Below, one piece after another: positions 18,109 through 26,185 of a stretch of DNA of 64,000 nucleotides; the stretch's first letter is position 1, and the number at the start of each line of letters is the position of its first letter. This DNA is from Planctomycetota bacterium (GTDB lineage Bacteria > Planctomycetota > Planctomycetia > Pirellulales > Thermoguttaceae). The translations under genes were made by a program, and so were the position numbers. The notes under the pieces were generated by a model. It saw only the letters and a program-made list of their open reading frames with translations. It did no database searches and was not told the DNA's origin. The DNA is taken from NCBI GenBank assembly GCA_029550925.1, contig JAKPGL010000181.1, positions 1-64,000 of the forward strand. The letters run 5' to 3'.

Positions 18109-18888
18109 ATGATCCGGAAACTGCTGGTAGGTATGGGCGTTGTGTTCGTAGCAGCGGTGTTTCTGTTGGGGCGGGAGACGGCCAGTTACGTGCGAACCAG
18201 CTTGGCCTATGTGAAAGACTCGGTCCGGCAGGGTGTGCCGATCGAGTTTCAGATCGAACGGGCTCGCCGGATGATCGACGAACTGGTCCCGGAAATCCGT
18301 AACAATATGCATCGGATCGCCAAGGAAGAGGTCGAAATCCAACGGCTCGAGGAACGAATCGCTTTGGCGGAGAAGAACCTGGAAAAGGAAAAACAGGAAA
18401 TCCTCCGGTTAAAAGAGGATTTGGCCCGGGGGCGTACCAGCTACACCTATGCAGGCCGAACGTACTCGGTCGAGGAGGTCAAAACGGATTTGGCCCACCG
18501 GTTCGAACGCTATAAGACCTCCGAAGCCACGCTGGCCAGTCTGCGGGAAATCCATCAAGCCCGCACAAAAAGCCTCCAGGCAGCCAGGCAGCGATTGGAA
18601 GGGATGTTGGCGGCCCGTCGGCAACTGAGCGTCGAAGTCGAAAACCTCGAAGCCCAACGTCAAATGATCGATGTGGCCAAAACCTCCAGTAATTACGTCT
18701 TTGACGAGAGCAAACTCGGCCAAGTCAAACAGTTGATCCAACAGCTTCGCACCCAGTTGGATACCGAAGCGAAACTCGTCCAGGCCGAAACCCAACTCCA
18801 AGACCAAATCCCCTTGGAAAAACCCGCTTCGGAGAATATCTTAGAGGAAGTCTCGGAATACTTTGCCCTGGCAGGCACCCAACCATAA
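18109..18888 (+). CDS. Membrane-anchored coiled-coil protein, planctomycete-type
   Basis: 259 residues with one N-terminal hydrophobic segment (LLVGMGVVFVAAVFLL, about residues 5-20), which is a signal anchor. Long heptad-rich helices follow (about 45-105 and 140-235) with Glu/Lys/Gln/Arg-rich coiled coil and no enzymatic motif. AAAGGAGG at 18094-18101 fixes the ATG at 18109; the upstream frame from 18052 is not supported. Proteins of this shape are common in Planctomycetes, where their role in membrane or wall organisation is unknown. A TACAAT hexamer lies at 18073-18078. Confidence 0.75.
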   Translation: MIRKLLVGMGVVFVAAVFLLGRETASYVRTSLAYVKDSVRQGVPIEFQIERARRMIDELVPEIRNNMHRIAKEEVEIQRLEERIALAEKNLEKEKQEILRLKEDLARGRTSYTYAGRTYSVEEVKTDLAHRFERYKTSEATLASLREIHQARTKSLQAARQRLEGMLAARRQLSVEVENLEAQRQMIDVAKTSSNYVFDESKLGQVKQLIQQLRTQLDTEAKLVQAETQLQDQIPLEKPASENILEEVSEYFALAGTQP

Positions 18889-19018
18889 CCCCCCACCTTT
18901 CGGGACAGCCCGGAATAGATGGGCGGCGATCTTGGACGTTTGGGCAATATACGCAAAATATACCGCCTCTCCGGCGAGGTCCGGCAAAAAGATCGGCTAA
19001 AAAGCAAACGGAAGGATC

Positions 19019-19627
19019 ATGGGCCAACCCTCCTGCTGGCAACCTGAGCGATTTTTGCTCTGGATTGACGCTGTGGGAGGGTATCTTATTTGTCTCAAAG
19101 ATACTGTTGTTTTGGGCCATGCCAGCGGGGGGGCCGAGGTCGATGTGCCCATTCTGGCGGCCATCTCCCATGTCCACGCCCGACTTCGCCGAGACCAGGA
19201 GGGCTATCTGCTGGAGCCTATCCAAGAGGTGTGGGTGGACGGTCGGCAGGTGGATAAGGCGGCCTGGCTTCGGGACGGAAGCCGAATCCAGTTGGGAACA
19301 AGCCTTCGGCTTAGGTTTCGATTGCCGCATCCTTTGAGTGCGACGGCCCGGCTAGAGTTTCTAAGCCCCCATCGGACCGAACCCCGTACCGATGCGGTGC
19401 TGCTGATGGCCGAAACCTGCCTGTTAGGGCGTCCGAGCAATTGCCATATTGTCTGCCCCCAAAGGGAAAAGCCGGTCGTACTTTTTCGCCGTCAGGGCGG
19501 CATCTACTGTCGGACGGAAGGTTGGCTAGAATTGGACGGCGTCACCTATCAAGACCACGCCGGCCCTTTCCGTGCGACCAGTCGGCTCCGGGCCGAACAT
19601 CTCTCCCTGGGCGTCGAAGCCTTCTAG
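19019..19627 (+). CDS. FHA-like domain protein
   Basis: A 202-residue protein whose first ~100 residues follow an FHA beta-sandwich. The order is GHASGGAEVDVPI (equivalent to the GR...I/V start), then ISHVHARLRRDQEGYLLEP (the S-x-x-H strand), then VWVDGRQVDKAAWLRDGSRIQLG (the NG...L-x-x-G end). A second, weaker repeat follows (LLGRPSNCHIVCP). FHA domains bind phosphothreonine peptides, so a partner phosphorylated by a Ser/Thr kinase is possible but not shown. The ribosome site GGAAGGATC precedes the ATG. The PQQ propeller gene follows 167 bases later. Confidence 0.72.
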   Translation: MGQPSCWQPERFLLWIDAVGGYLICLKDTVVLGHASGGAEVDVPILAAISHVHARLRRDQEGYLLEPIQEVWVDGRQVDKAAWLRDGSRIQLGTSLRLRFRLPHPLSATARLEFLSPHRTEPRTDAVLLMAETCLLGRPSNCHIVCPQREKPVVLFRRQGGIYCRTEGWLELDGVTYQDHAGPFRATSRLRAEHLSLGVEAF

Positions 19628-19794
19628 GGCAGCCGACTGTAGGGCCAACGGCCTTGGGAAACATGTCTTTTCGTATAGTGCTCCTTTTTCTGGGGGCTTC
19701 GGGGGGTTATACTGGCTGAAATAAGGGGTGTGGGCCTCTGTTTGGCGATCGTGGGATGGCGTCCGAATTTGCTTCTGTGGGGAGAGACAACAAG

Positions 19795-21942
19795 GTGAAG
19801 TTTGTCGCCCTCGTTTTTGGGTCCCTGATGGCTGGATTGCTGGGCCAACCGGAAACAGTGGAGCAGCCCGCGGCGTCCTCGGCTGGTTCGGAGCTTTCGG
19901 CGACGGTGCTTTTAGATCGCGCCGATGCGGCCGTCCAGGGAGAATTGGACCGGGCAAAAGCGCTCTTGGCGGCCCGGCAATGGGAAGAGGCCGTCGGAAG
20001 CCTTCGAGAACTGATGGATCGGGCGGGCGACAAGTTGACGGCGGTAACCCCGCACCGGTTCATTCCTCTGCGGGATTATGGGCATTTATTGCTCTCTCAG
20101 TTGCCGCCGGAAGGATTGGCCGTCTATCGTCGGCAAGTCGATGGTTTGGCCCAGAAATGGTATGAAGAAGGGCGCTCGCGGCGGGACCCCCAGTTGCTCC
20201 GGCAGGTAGTCGAACAGGCGTTTGCCAGCAGTTGGACCGATGAGGCCCTTTGGCTCTTGGGCGAAATGGCCCTGGAGGCGGGGCAGTACTCCGAAGCCCG
20301 GTGGTATTGGGAGCGGCTCATTCCTGTCGGTCAGGCCCCAGGGGGGCAAGGACCGGAAGGATCGACCATGCGGCGAACCTGGCTTACCTATCCCGACCCG
20401 GCGGCGGATGTGGCGGCCGTACGGGCGCGATTGGTCTGGACCTCGATCTTAGAAGGCTCTTTCCAGCGGGCCAAAGAGGAATTGGAGTGGTTCGCTCGGT
20501 TGCATCCGCAAGCCCGAGGCCGACTGGCTGGTCGGGAGGTGCAGTTCGTGGAGGCCCTCCAGCAGATGCTCGGCGAGGCGTCCGGTTGGCCCCGGTGCAA
20601 ACAATCGGACGATTGGCCGACCTTTGCCGGCACAGCGGGTCGGAACGGCAGGATCAGCCAAGCGCCGCCGTTGGGGCCGGTCCGATGGCGGGCGACGTTG
20701 CCGATCTGTCCGAGCAGCCCCGCCGCACCGACGGCCGTCGCCGAACTGCCCCAGTCGCCGCTCTGCTATTTTCCGGTTGTAGCAGGGCCGTGGGTCTTTG
20801 TGAACACGTTGTGGGAAATTTACGGGTGGGACCGACACACAGGAAAGCCTCTTTGGCACGAAGGCCGACTGTATCAGGACCCGTTGGACCCATCGGCTCG
20901 GGAATCGCTAGCGCCGGCCCAGCGGTGGGGCAGGCCGCGATGCACCCTGACGGTACACGCCGCTCGGCTGTACGCCCGAATGGGTTCGCCGGTAACCTCC
21001 TGGGGTTCGGAAGGGGGTGGAAACCTGCCGGGCGGATATTTAGTCTGTTTAGACCTGGAAGCGGAAGGTCGGTTGGTGTGGAAGGCGGCGCCGGAGGACA
21101 ATAGGTGGGCGTTTGAGGGCGCTCCAGTGGCCGACGGTCGGTCGGTGTATGCGGCGATGCGCCGGAGCGAACTGGGACCGCATGTGCAGACGTATGTGGT
21201 CTGCTTGGATGCGGAAACCGGCCGGGTACAATGGCGAACATTTGTTTGTGGGGCCGAGCCGCCCGCTCGAAACCTTCCCTATGTCAGCCATCAGCTCCTT
21301 ACCTTGGAAGGAGAGACGCTTTACTACAATACCAATCTTGGCGCTGTGGCCGCCCTGAACAAAAGGAATGGCCGACTGCGCTGGGTGAGTCTTTATCCGC
21401 GTTCTGGACCGCCTAGCGGCGGGCGGATCGGCTTGCATTGGGCCAGGGATTTGACCCCCTGCCTCTATGATCGGGGGGTGCTTTATGTGGCGCCGGCCGA
21501 TACGCCTTCGATTTTCGCCCTGGAGGCCGCTACCGGACAAATCCTCTGGCAGACCGGGCCGGACGTAGAAGATGTGGTCCATCTGTTGGGCGTTTGCGAG
21601 GACCGATTGATCGCCGCCGGACGCCGGGTCTATGGCATTGCTACCGCCGGGTCGCGACGGGGCCAGGTCGTGTTCCGATGGCCGGATGGGCCGGAACATC
21701 TCGGCTATGGCCGGGGACTGCTGGCCGAGGGACGCATCTACTGGCCTACCCGTAATTCGATCCACATTCTGGACGCCCGCACTGGTCAGCCCATCCGGGA
21801 ACTATTATTGCGCCCCTTGGAGGCGGGCGGCGGCAACCTGCTGGCCTCCGCGGACCAATGGTTCATCGCCGCCGAAAAGGAACTGCTCTGCCTCGGCGGC
21901 GACAGTTTGACCGCAGAAAACGCGAAGGAGAATAAAAAATAA
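19795..21942 (+). CDS. PQQ-type beta-propeller protein with signal peptide
   Basis: About 715 residues from the GTG at 19795, which has GGAGAG eight bases upstream; an ATG at 19756 lacks one. The N-terminus KFVALVFGSLMAGLLGQ is a signal peptide. Helical TPR-like residues (about 35-260) are followed by PQQ/quinoprotein-like propeller blades with repeated GKPLWH, GRLVWK, GRVQWR, GRLRWVS and GQILWQ motifs (about 270-690). In Planctomycetes such proteins are usually structural or scaffold rather than true dehydrogenases, and no PQQ-ligand set was checked. The last residues (TAENAKENKK) are encoded by a palindromic repeat. Confidence 0.83.
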   Translation: MKFVALVFGSLMAGLLGQPETVEQPAASSAGSELSATVLLDRADAAVQGELDRAKALLAARQWEEAVGSLRELMDRAGDKLTAVTPHRFIPLRDYGHLLLSQLPPEGLAVYRRQVDGLAQKWYEEGRSRRDPQLLRQVVEQAFASSWTDEALWLLGEMALEAGQYSEARWYWERLIPVGQAPGGQGPEGSTMRRTWLTYPDPAADVAAVRARLVWTSILEGSFQRAKEELEWFARLHPQARGRLAGREVQFVEALQQMLGEASGWPRCKQSDDWPTFAGTAGRNGRISQAPPLGPVRWRATLPICPSSPAAPTAVAELPQSPLCYFPVVAGPWVFVNTLWEIYGWDRHTGKPLWHEGRLYQDPLDPSARESLAPAQRWGRPRCTLTVHAARLYARMGSPVTSWGSEGGGNLPGGYLVCLDLEAEGRLVWKAAPEDNRWAFEGAPVADGRSVYAAMRRSELGPHVQTYVVCLDAETGRVQWRTFVCGAEPPARNLPYVSHQLLTLEGETLYYNTNLGAVAALNKRNGRLRWVSLYPRSGPPSGGRIGLHWARDLTPCLYDRGVLYVAPADTPSIFALEAATGQILWQTGPDVEDVVHLLGVCEDRLIAAGRRVYGIATAGSRRGQVVFRWPDGPEHLGYGRGLLAEGRIYWPTRNSIHILDARTGQPIRELLLRPLEAGGGNLLASADQWFIAAEKELLCLGGDSLTAENAKENKK

Positions 21943-22046
21943 AGAGTAGGCCGAAAAGATAATAGGGAAAACGGGATACATGCAAAATCCAGTGAAAAGG
22001 AAATGTTGTTCAAAATTTTCTGCGACTCCTCTTCGTCCTCTGCGGT
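21910..22046. repeat. Imperfect palindromic repeat (ACCGCAG...CTGCGGT ends)
   Basis: The arms at 21910-21930 and 22026-22046 are imperfect inverted copies: ACCGCAGAAAACGCG-AAGGAG against CTCCT...CGTCCTCTGCGGT. They resemble the CTCTGCGGT-ended repeats found dispersed in many bacteria. The left arm lies inside the end of the propeller gene and supplies its last codons and stop. The centre (21943-22025) is AT-rich. The first base of the next operon's ATPase gene is 72 bases beyond. Confidence 0.6.
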
Positions 22047-22117
22047 GAGAATCTTATTGCAGCGGAATGGGATAGAAAGAGCACATGGGAATCCTATTTT
22101 AGGCCAGGAGAAGATCA

Positions 22118-23179
22118 ATGGCGATGGAGGATGACGTTCAGGCGGTTGCGAAGCTGCATCAGGCGTACCAGACCCTGAAGGAGCAATTGGGGCGGGTCAT
22201 TGTAGGCCAAGAGGAGATCGTGGAGCAGTTGTGTACGGCCTTGTTTGCGGGGGGCCATTGTTTGTTGGTGGGGGTGCCGGGGTTGGCCAAGACGTTGCTT
22301 GTGCGGACGCTGGCCCAGGCGCTGGATTTGAAGTTCAGCCGGATTCAGTTTACCCCGGACCTGATGCCTTCCGACATCACCGGCACGGAAGTCATTCAGG
22401 AAGACAAGCAGACGGGCGGGCGAGAGCTTCGGTTTTTGCCGGGGCCGATCTTCGCCCATGTCGTCTTGGCCGACGAAATCAACCGCACCCCGCCGAAGAC
22501 CCAGGCCGCCCTGCTGGAGGCCATGCAGGAGCATCAGGTAACTGTAGGCGGCAAACGTCATCGGTTGGAAGAGCCGTTCTTTGTCCTGGCCACCCAAAAC
22601 CCCATCGAACAAGAGGGCACCTATCCGTTGCCGGAGGCACAGTTGGATCGGTTTTTGTTCATGTGTTTGATGGGGTATCCGGCGGAAGAGGAGGAGTTGG
22701 AGATCGTGCGTCGTACGACGGCGGACTTGGCGTCGGTCGTTCAGCCGGTGCTTAGCGGGCCGGAGATCGTCGCCTTGCAACGGGTGGTGCGTCGGACGCC
22801 CGCGGCGGAGTATGTCATGCGGTATGCGACGGCGCTTGCCCGGCGTACGCGTCCGCGGGAGGCGGGGGCGCCGGAGTTCATTCGGGAGTATGTCAGTTGG
22901 GGGGCCGGCCCGAGGGCCAGTCAGGCGCTTGTTTTGGCGGCCAAAGCGCGGGCGGTGTTGCAGGGTCGGCCTTGTGCGGGGTTGGCCGATGTCCAGGCCG
23001 CCGCTTTCCCGGCGCTTCGGCATCGGTTGGTCATCAATTTCAACGCCGAGGCGGAGGGCCTGCGACCGGACGACATCATCCGTCGGCTGATCGAGACAAC
23101 GCCCACCCCAGAGGAGTTAAGCGGCGATGGAGGCCACTACGCAAAAGTATTTCGATCCCCGGGTGTTGGCCCAGCTTAA
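22118..23179 (+). CDS. MoxR-family AAA+ ATPase
   Basis: 353 residues. Walker A reads [10 protein letters not shown] (about residues 52-61), Walker B reads [12 protein letters not shown] (about 122-133), and the sensor block [26 protein letters not shown] follows. These are diagnostic of MoxR ATPases, which act as chaperones for assembly of VWA-domain protein complexes. The first gene of the long plus-strand operon, it is preceded by an AGGAG ribosome site. The last ~18 residues, after TPTPEELSG, overlap the next gene by 53 bases and are not family-like. Earlier termination was probably lost. Confidence 0.95.
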   Translation: MAMEDDVQAVAKLHQAYQTLKEQLGRVIVGQEEIVEQLCTALFAGGHCLLVGVPGLAKTLLVRTLAQALDLKFSRIQFTPDLMPSDITGTEVIQEDKQTGGRELRFLPGPIFAHVVLADEINRTPPKTQAALLEAMQEHQVTVGGKRHRLEEPFFVLATQNPIEQEGTYPLPEAQLDRFLFMCLMGYPAEEEELEIVRRTTADLASVVQPVLSGPEIVALQRVVRRTPAAEYVMRYATALARRTRPREAGAPEFIREYVSWGAGPRASQALVLAAKARAVLQGRPCAGLADVQAAAFPALRHRLVINFNAEAEGLRPDDIIRRLIETTPTPEELSGDGGHYAKVFRSPGVGPA

Positions 23180-24026
23180 AGGGCTCGTGCTTCGCGCCCG
23201 GCGGATCGTGGAAGGTTATATGACGGGCCTGCACCGCAGCCCCTACCGGGGATTTTCTATCGAGTTCGCCGAGCACCGAGAATACGCCCCCGGCGACGAT
23301 CTCCGCTATTTAGACTGGAAAGTGTTCGGTCGCACCGACAAGTTCTATCTGAAACAATTTGAAGAAGAAACCAATCTGGTCTGCTACTTGGTCGTGGACG
23401 CCAGCCGAAGCATGAGCTATCAGAGCGCCCAGGCCCCTTGGACAAAGTGGGAACACGCCCAGGCGTTAGCGGCGGCGTTGGCCTATTTGGTTTTGGCCCA
23501 GCAGGACAGCGTCGGCCTGGTTACCTTCGATCAGGCGGTGCGGAACATGGTGCGCCCCGGCGCACACCCGTCGCACTTAAAAGAAATTCTCGCCGGTCTG
23601 GAACAAATCCAGCCGGAAGGCAAAACCAAAATGGCCGACGTGCTCCACGAATTGGCCGAGCGGTTCTCTCGCCGAGGCTTGGTCCTGTTGCTGAGCGATT
23701 TTTTCGACGAGGTGGAGGGATTGGTGCGGGCGCTGGCGCATTTCCGGCATCGTCGGCACGATGTGATCCTGATGCAGGTGTTGGACAGGGCGGAAGAAGA
23801 GTTTCCGTTTGAGGAACTCACGCTTTTCGAGGGTCTGGAGGAGGCCCGGCATGTAACGGCGGACGGTCGAGCGGTGCGGGCGGCGTATCTTCGCCATTTT
23901 CAGGCCTATCAGCGTCGCCTTCAGCAAGGCTGCCGGGAACACGGAATTGAATACGTCCGACTGCGTACGGACCAACCGGTGGATTCGGCCCTGCGCATGT
24001 TTCTGACCACCCGGAGGGTGAAATAA
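23127..24026 (+). CDS. DUF58 family protein
   Basis: 299 residues. The DUF58 hallmark [28 protein letters not shown] is at about residues 53-80, and a VWA-like segment with DASRSMSY follows (about 92). Proteins of this family accompany MoxR ATPases and BatA-type VWA proteins in Bat-type clusters. The ribosome site GAGGAG lies inside the MoxR gene, so translation is overlapping. The stop TAA overlaps the next ATG (TAATG). Confidence 0.93.
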   Translation: MEATTQKYFDPRVLAQLKGLVLRARRIVEGYMTGLHRSPYRGFSIEFAEHREYAPGDDLRYLDWKVFGRTDKFYLKQFEEETNLVCYLVVDASRSMSYQSAQAPWTKWEHAQALAAALAYLVLAQQDSVGLVTFDQAVRNMVRPGAHPSHLKEILAGLEQIQPEGKTKMADVLHELAERFSRRGLVLLLSDFFDEVEGLVRALAHFRHRRHDVILMQVLDRAEEEFPFEELTLFEGLEEARHVTADGRAVRAAYLRHFQAYQRRLQQGCREHGIEYVRLRTDQPVDSALRMFLTTRRVK

Positions 24027-26185
24027 TGCTGGGTTGGCTGATCAGCGCCGCAGCGCCGTGGCTGATCCATTTGTGGAGTCGTCGGCGTCGCCAACGCACA
24101 AGCTGGGCGGCGATGGAATATCTGTTGGCCGCCCTGCGGGAGACCCAACGTCGGCTGCTTCTGGAAGAATGGACGTTGCTGGCCGTGCGCACGGCGCTGA
24201 TCGTGGCGGTGGTGTTGGCCTTGGCCGAACCGTTCCGAACGCCTCAACTGTTGGCCCAGCTTACCGGCCAGCGGGTCCACCGGATTTTAGTCTTAGACGC
24301 CTCCTTGTCGATGGGCTACAAGCGGGAAGAAAAGAGCCGATGGGAACAGGCCAAAGAATTGGCCGCCGAACTGATCACCCGCAGTGCATCCGGGGATGGG
24401 TTTAGTCTGATCCTGATGGCCGAGCCGCCCCAGGTCATCGTGGGCGCCCCAGTATTCGACCGGCGGGAAATGGCGCGGGAATTGGAAGAGCTTCGGCTGC
24501 GACATACCTCTGCGGATTTAGCGGGTACGTTGGCTTGCGTGGAACAGGTGTTGGAGGCGGCGGCCCGGCATGTACCCCGCTTGGATGCTACGGAGGTCTA
24601 TTTCTTGAGCGATCTGTGTCGGGCGGGTTGGACCCCAGAGTTCGCCCAGCCGGAGACCCGGCGGACGTTTGAAGAGCGGTTGGCCCGCATCGCCCAGCGT
24701 GCGCGGCTTGTCCTGGTCGATGTGGGGCAGCCGGACGCTTCCAATGCGGCCGTCAGCGAACTTCGCCTGCTGGAGCCGTACACCGCCGTCGGCCAAACCC
24801 TCCACGTGGAAGCCGTGCTGAGAAGTTTCGGCCAGGATCGGCCCGCCCAGCCGGTAGAATTGTGGGTGAACGGCCAACTGGTAAAAAGGACAACGGTCGA
24901 TCTTTCTGCGGATCGGGCCGGTTCTGTGCTCCTGGATTGCCTGGCGGATGCGCCCGGGCAGTACACGCTGGAAGTCCGCACCGCCGGGGACCATTTGCCG
25001 GAGGATGACCGCCGGTTCGCAGTCCGAACGGTCAAACCGGCGTTTCGGGTCCTGTGCGTGGACGGACGCCCTTCGGGCGGTCTGGAGGGCGGTTTTCAAG
25101 GAGCGGCCGATTTTTTGGCCTTGGCCCTCCAACCGGCGGATCAGGCAACCGCCGCATTGCCCCTCCAGCCCGAACTCGCACCAGAAACTGCTCTGCCGGA
25201 ACGAAATCTTTCCGACTACGACTGCATTTTCCTCTGCAATGTGGGTCAGTTGACCCGGGCGGAGGTCAAACTGCTGGAAAATTACCTCGACATGGGCGGC
25301 GGGTTGGTCTTCTTCTTGGGCGATCAGGTCCAGGCCGATGCATACAATCGGCTCATGGCGGCCGGGGAAAAACCGCAGGAACGGATCCTGCCGGCGCGAC
25401 TGGGGCCGGTTGTCTCCCAATCGCCGGGTCGCTTGGACCCGTTGGGGTATCGGCATCCGATCACGGCGGCGTTCCAGGGCCGAGAGCGCGCGGGGCTGCT
25501 GACGACGCCCATTTTCAAGTACTTCCGGCTCCAACGGATCGAACCAAGCCAGGCCCAGGTGGTCCTGGCGACAGCCAACGGCGATCCACTCCTTGTCGAA
25601 GAACCGATCCGGCAGGGCCGGGTGGTGCTGGCGGCCACATCGGCGGACGCTGTCTGGTCGGCCATGCCCCTGTGGCCCAGCTTTGTGCCGTTGGTCCAGG
25701 AGATAACGGCCTATGCGATTTCTGGACTTGGCCGACTAGAACAGGTGCGAGTGGGCGAGGGCCTAGGCGCGGTCCTTCCTGCGCCGGAAACGGCGTCCTC
25801 GGTTCGTTTGACGCCGCCGCAAGGAGCGCCGGTCCAGTTGCGCCCGCGCGTAGAGGATGGCTCGCTCTCCTGGAACTATACGGAGACGTTTTGGAGCGGG
25901 TTTTATACGGCGGAGTACGGTCCTCCTTTAAGTCGGCAAGAATCGTACGCCGTCAATCCGGATGTGCGAGAAAGCGATCTGGCGAAACTTTCGGAGGCCC
26001 AATTACGACAAATGTGGGGGCCGGAGGTTCCGTTCGAGTATCAAACCAGCCTGGAATCGCTCGGGCCGACGGCGCCTGCCATTGCCCCGCCTCATAGGGT
26101 AACGCAATTGTTCTTACATGCGGCGTTGATGTTGATGGTGTTGGAATTGGTGTTAGCGCAGCGGATGGGGAATCGACGCGGATGA
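24026..26185 (+). CDS. BatA-like VWA membrane protein
   Basis: 719 residues. The N-terminal BatA motif (AAPWLIHLWSRRRRQRTSWAAMEYL, about residues 8-32) and a second hydrophobic segment (about 50-70) are followed by a VWA core with ILVLDASLSMGY (DxSxS metal-ion site, about 90). A large periplasmic region and one C-terminal hydrophobic segment near 690-710 follow. The gene overlaps both neighbours (TAATG before, ATGA after), which indicates translational coupling. Bat-type proteins are associated with aerotolerance and envelope complexes, but the substrate is unknown. Confidence 0.88.
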   Translation: MLGWLISAAAPWLIHLWSRRRRQRTSWAAMEYLLAALRETQRRLLLEEWTLLAVRTALIVAVVLALAEPFRTPQLLAQLTGQRVHRILVLDASLSMGYKREEKSRWEQAKELAAELITRSASGDGFSLILMAEPPQVIVGAPVFDRREMARELEELRLRHTSADLAGTLACVEQVLEAAARHVPRLDATEVYFLSDLCRAGWTPEFAQPETRRTFEERLARIAQRARLVLVDVGQPDASNAAVSELRLLEPYTAVGQTLHVEAVLRSFGQDRPAQPVELWVNGQLVKRTTVDLSADRAGSVLLDCLADAPGQYTLEVRTAGDHLPEDDRRFAVRTVKPAFRVLCVDGRPSGGLEGGFQGAADFLALALQPADQATAALPLQPELAPETALPERNLSDYDCIFLCNVGQLTRAEVKLLENYLDMGGGLVFFLGDQVQADAYNRLMAAGEKPQERILPARLGPVVSQSPGRLDPLGYRHPITAAFQGRERAGLLTTPIFKYFRLQRIEPSQAQVVLATANGDPLLVEEPIRQGRVVLAATSADAVWSAMPLWPSFVPLVQEITAYAISGLGRLEQVRVGEGLGAVLPAPETASSVRLTPPQGAPVQLRPRVEDGSLSWNYTETFWSGFYTAEYGPPLSRQESYAVNPDVRESDLAKLSEAQLRQMWGPEVPFEYQTSLESLGPTAPAIAPPHRVTQLFLHAALMLMVLELVLAQRMGNRRG

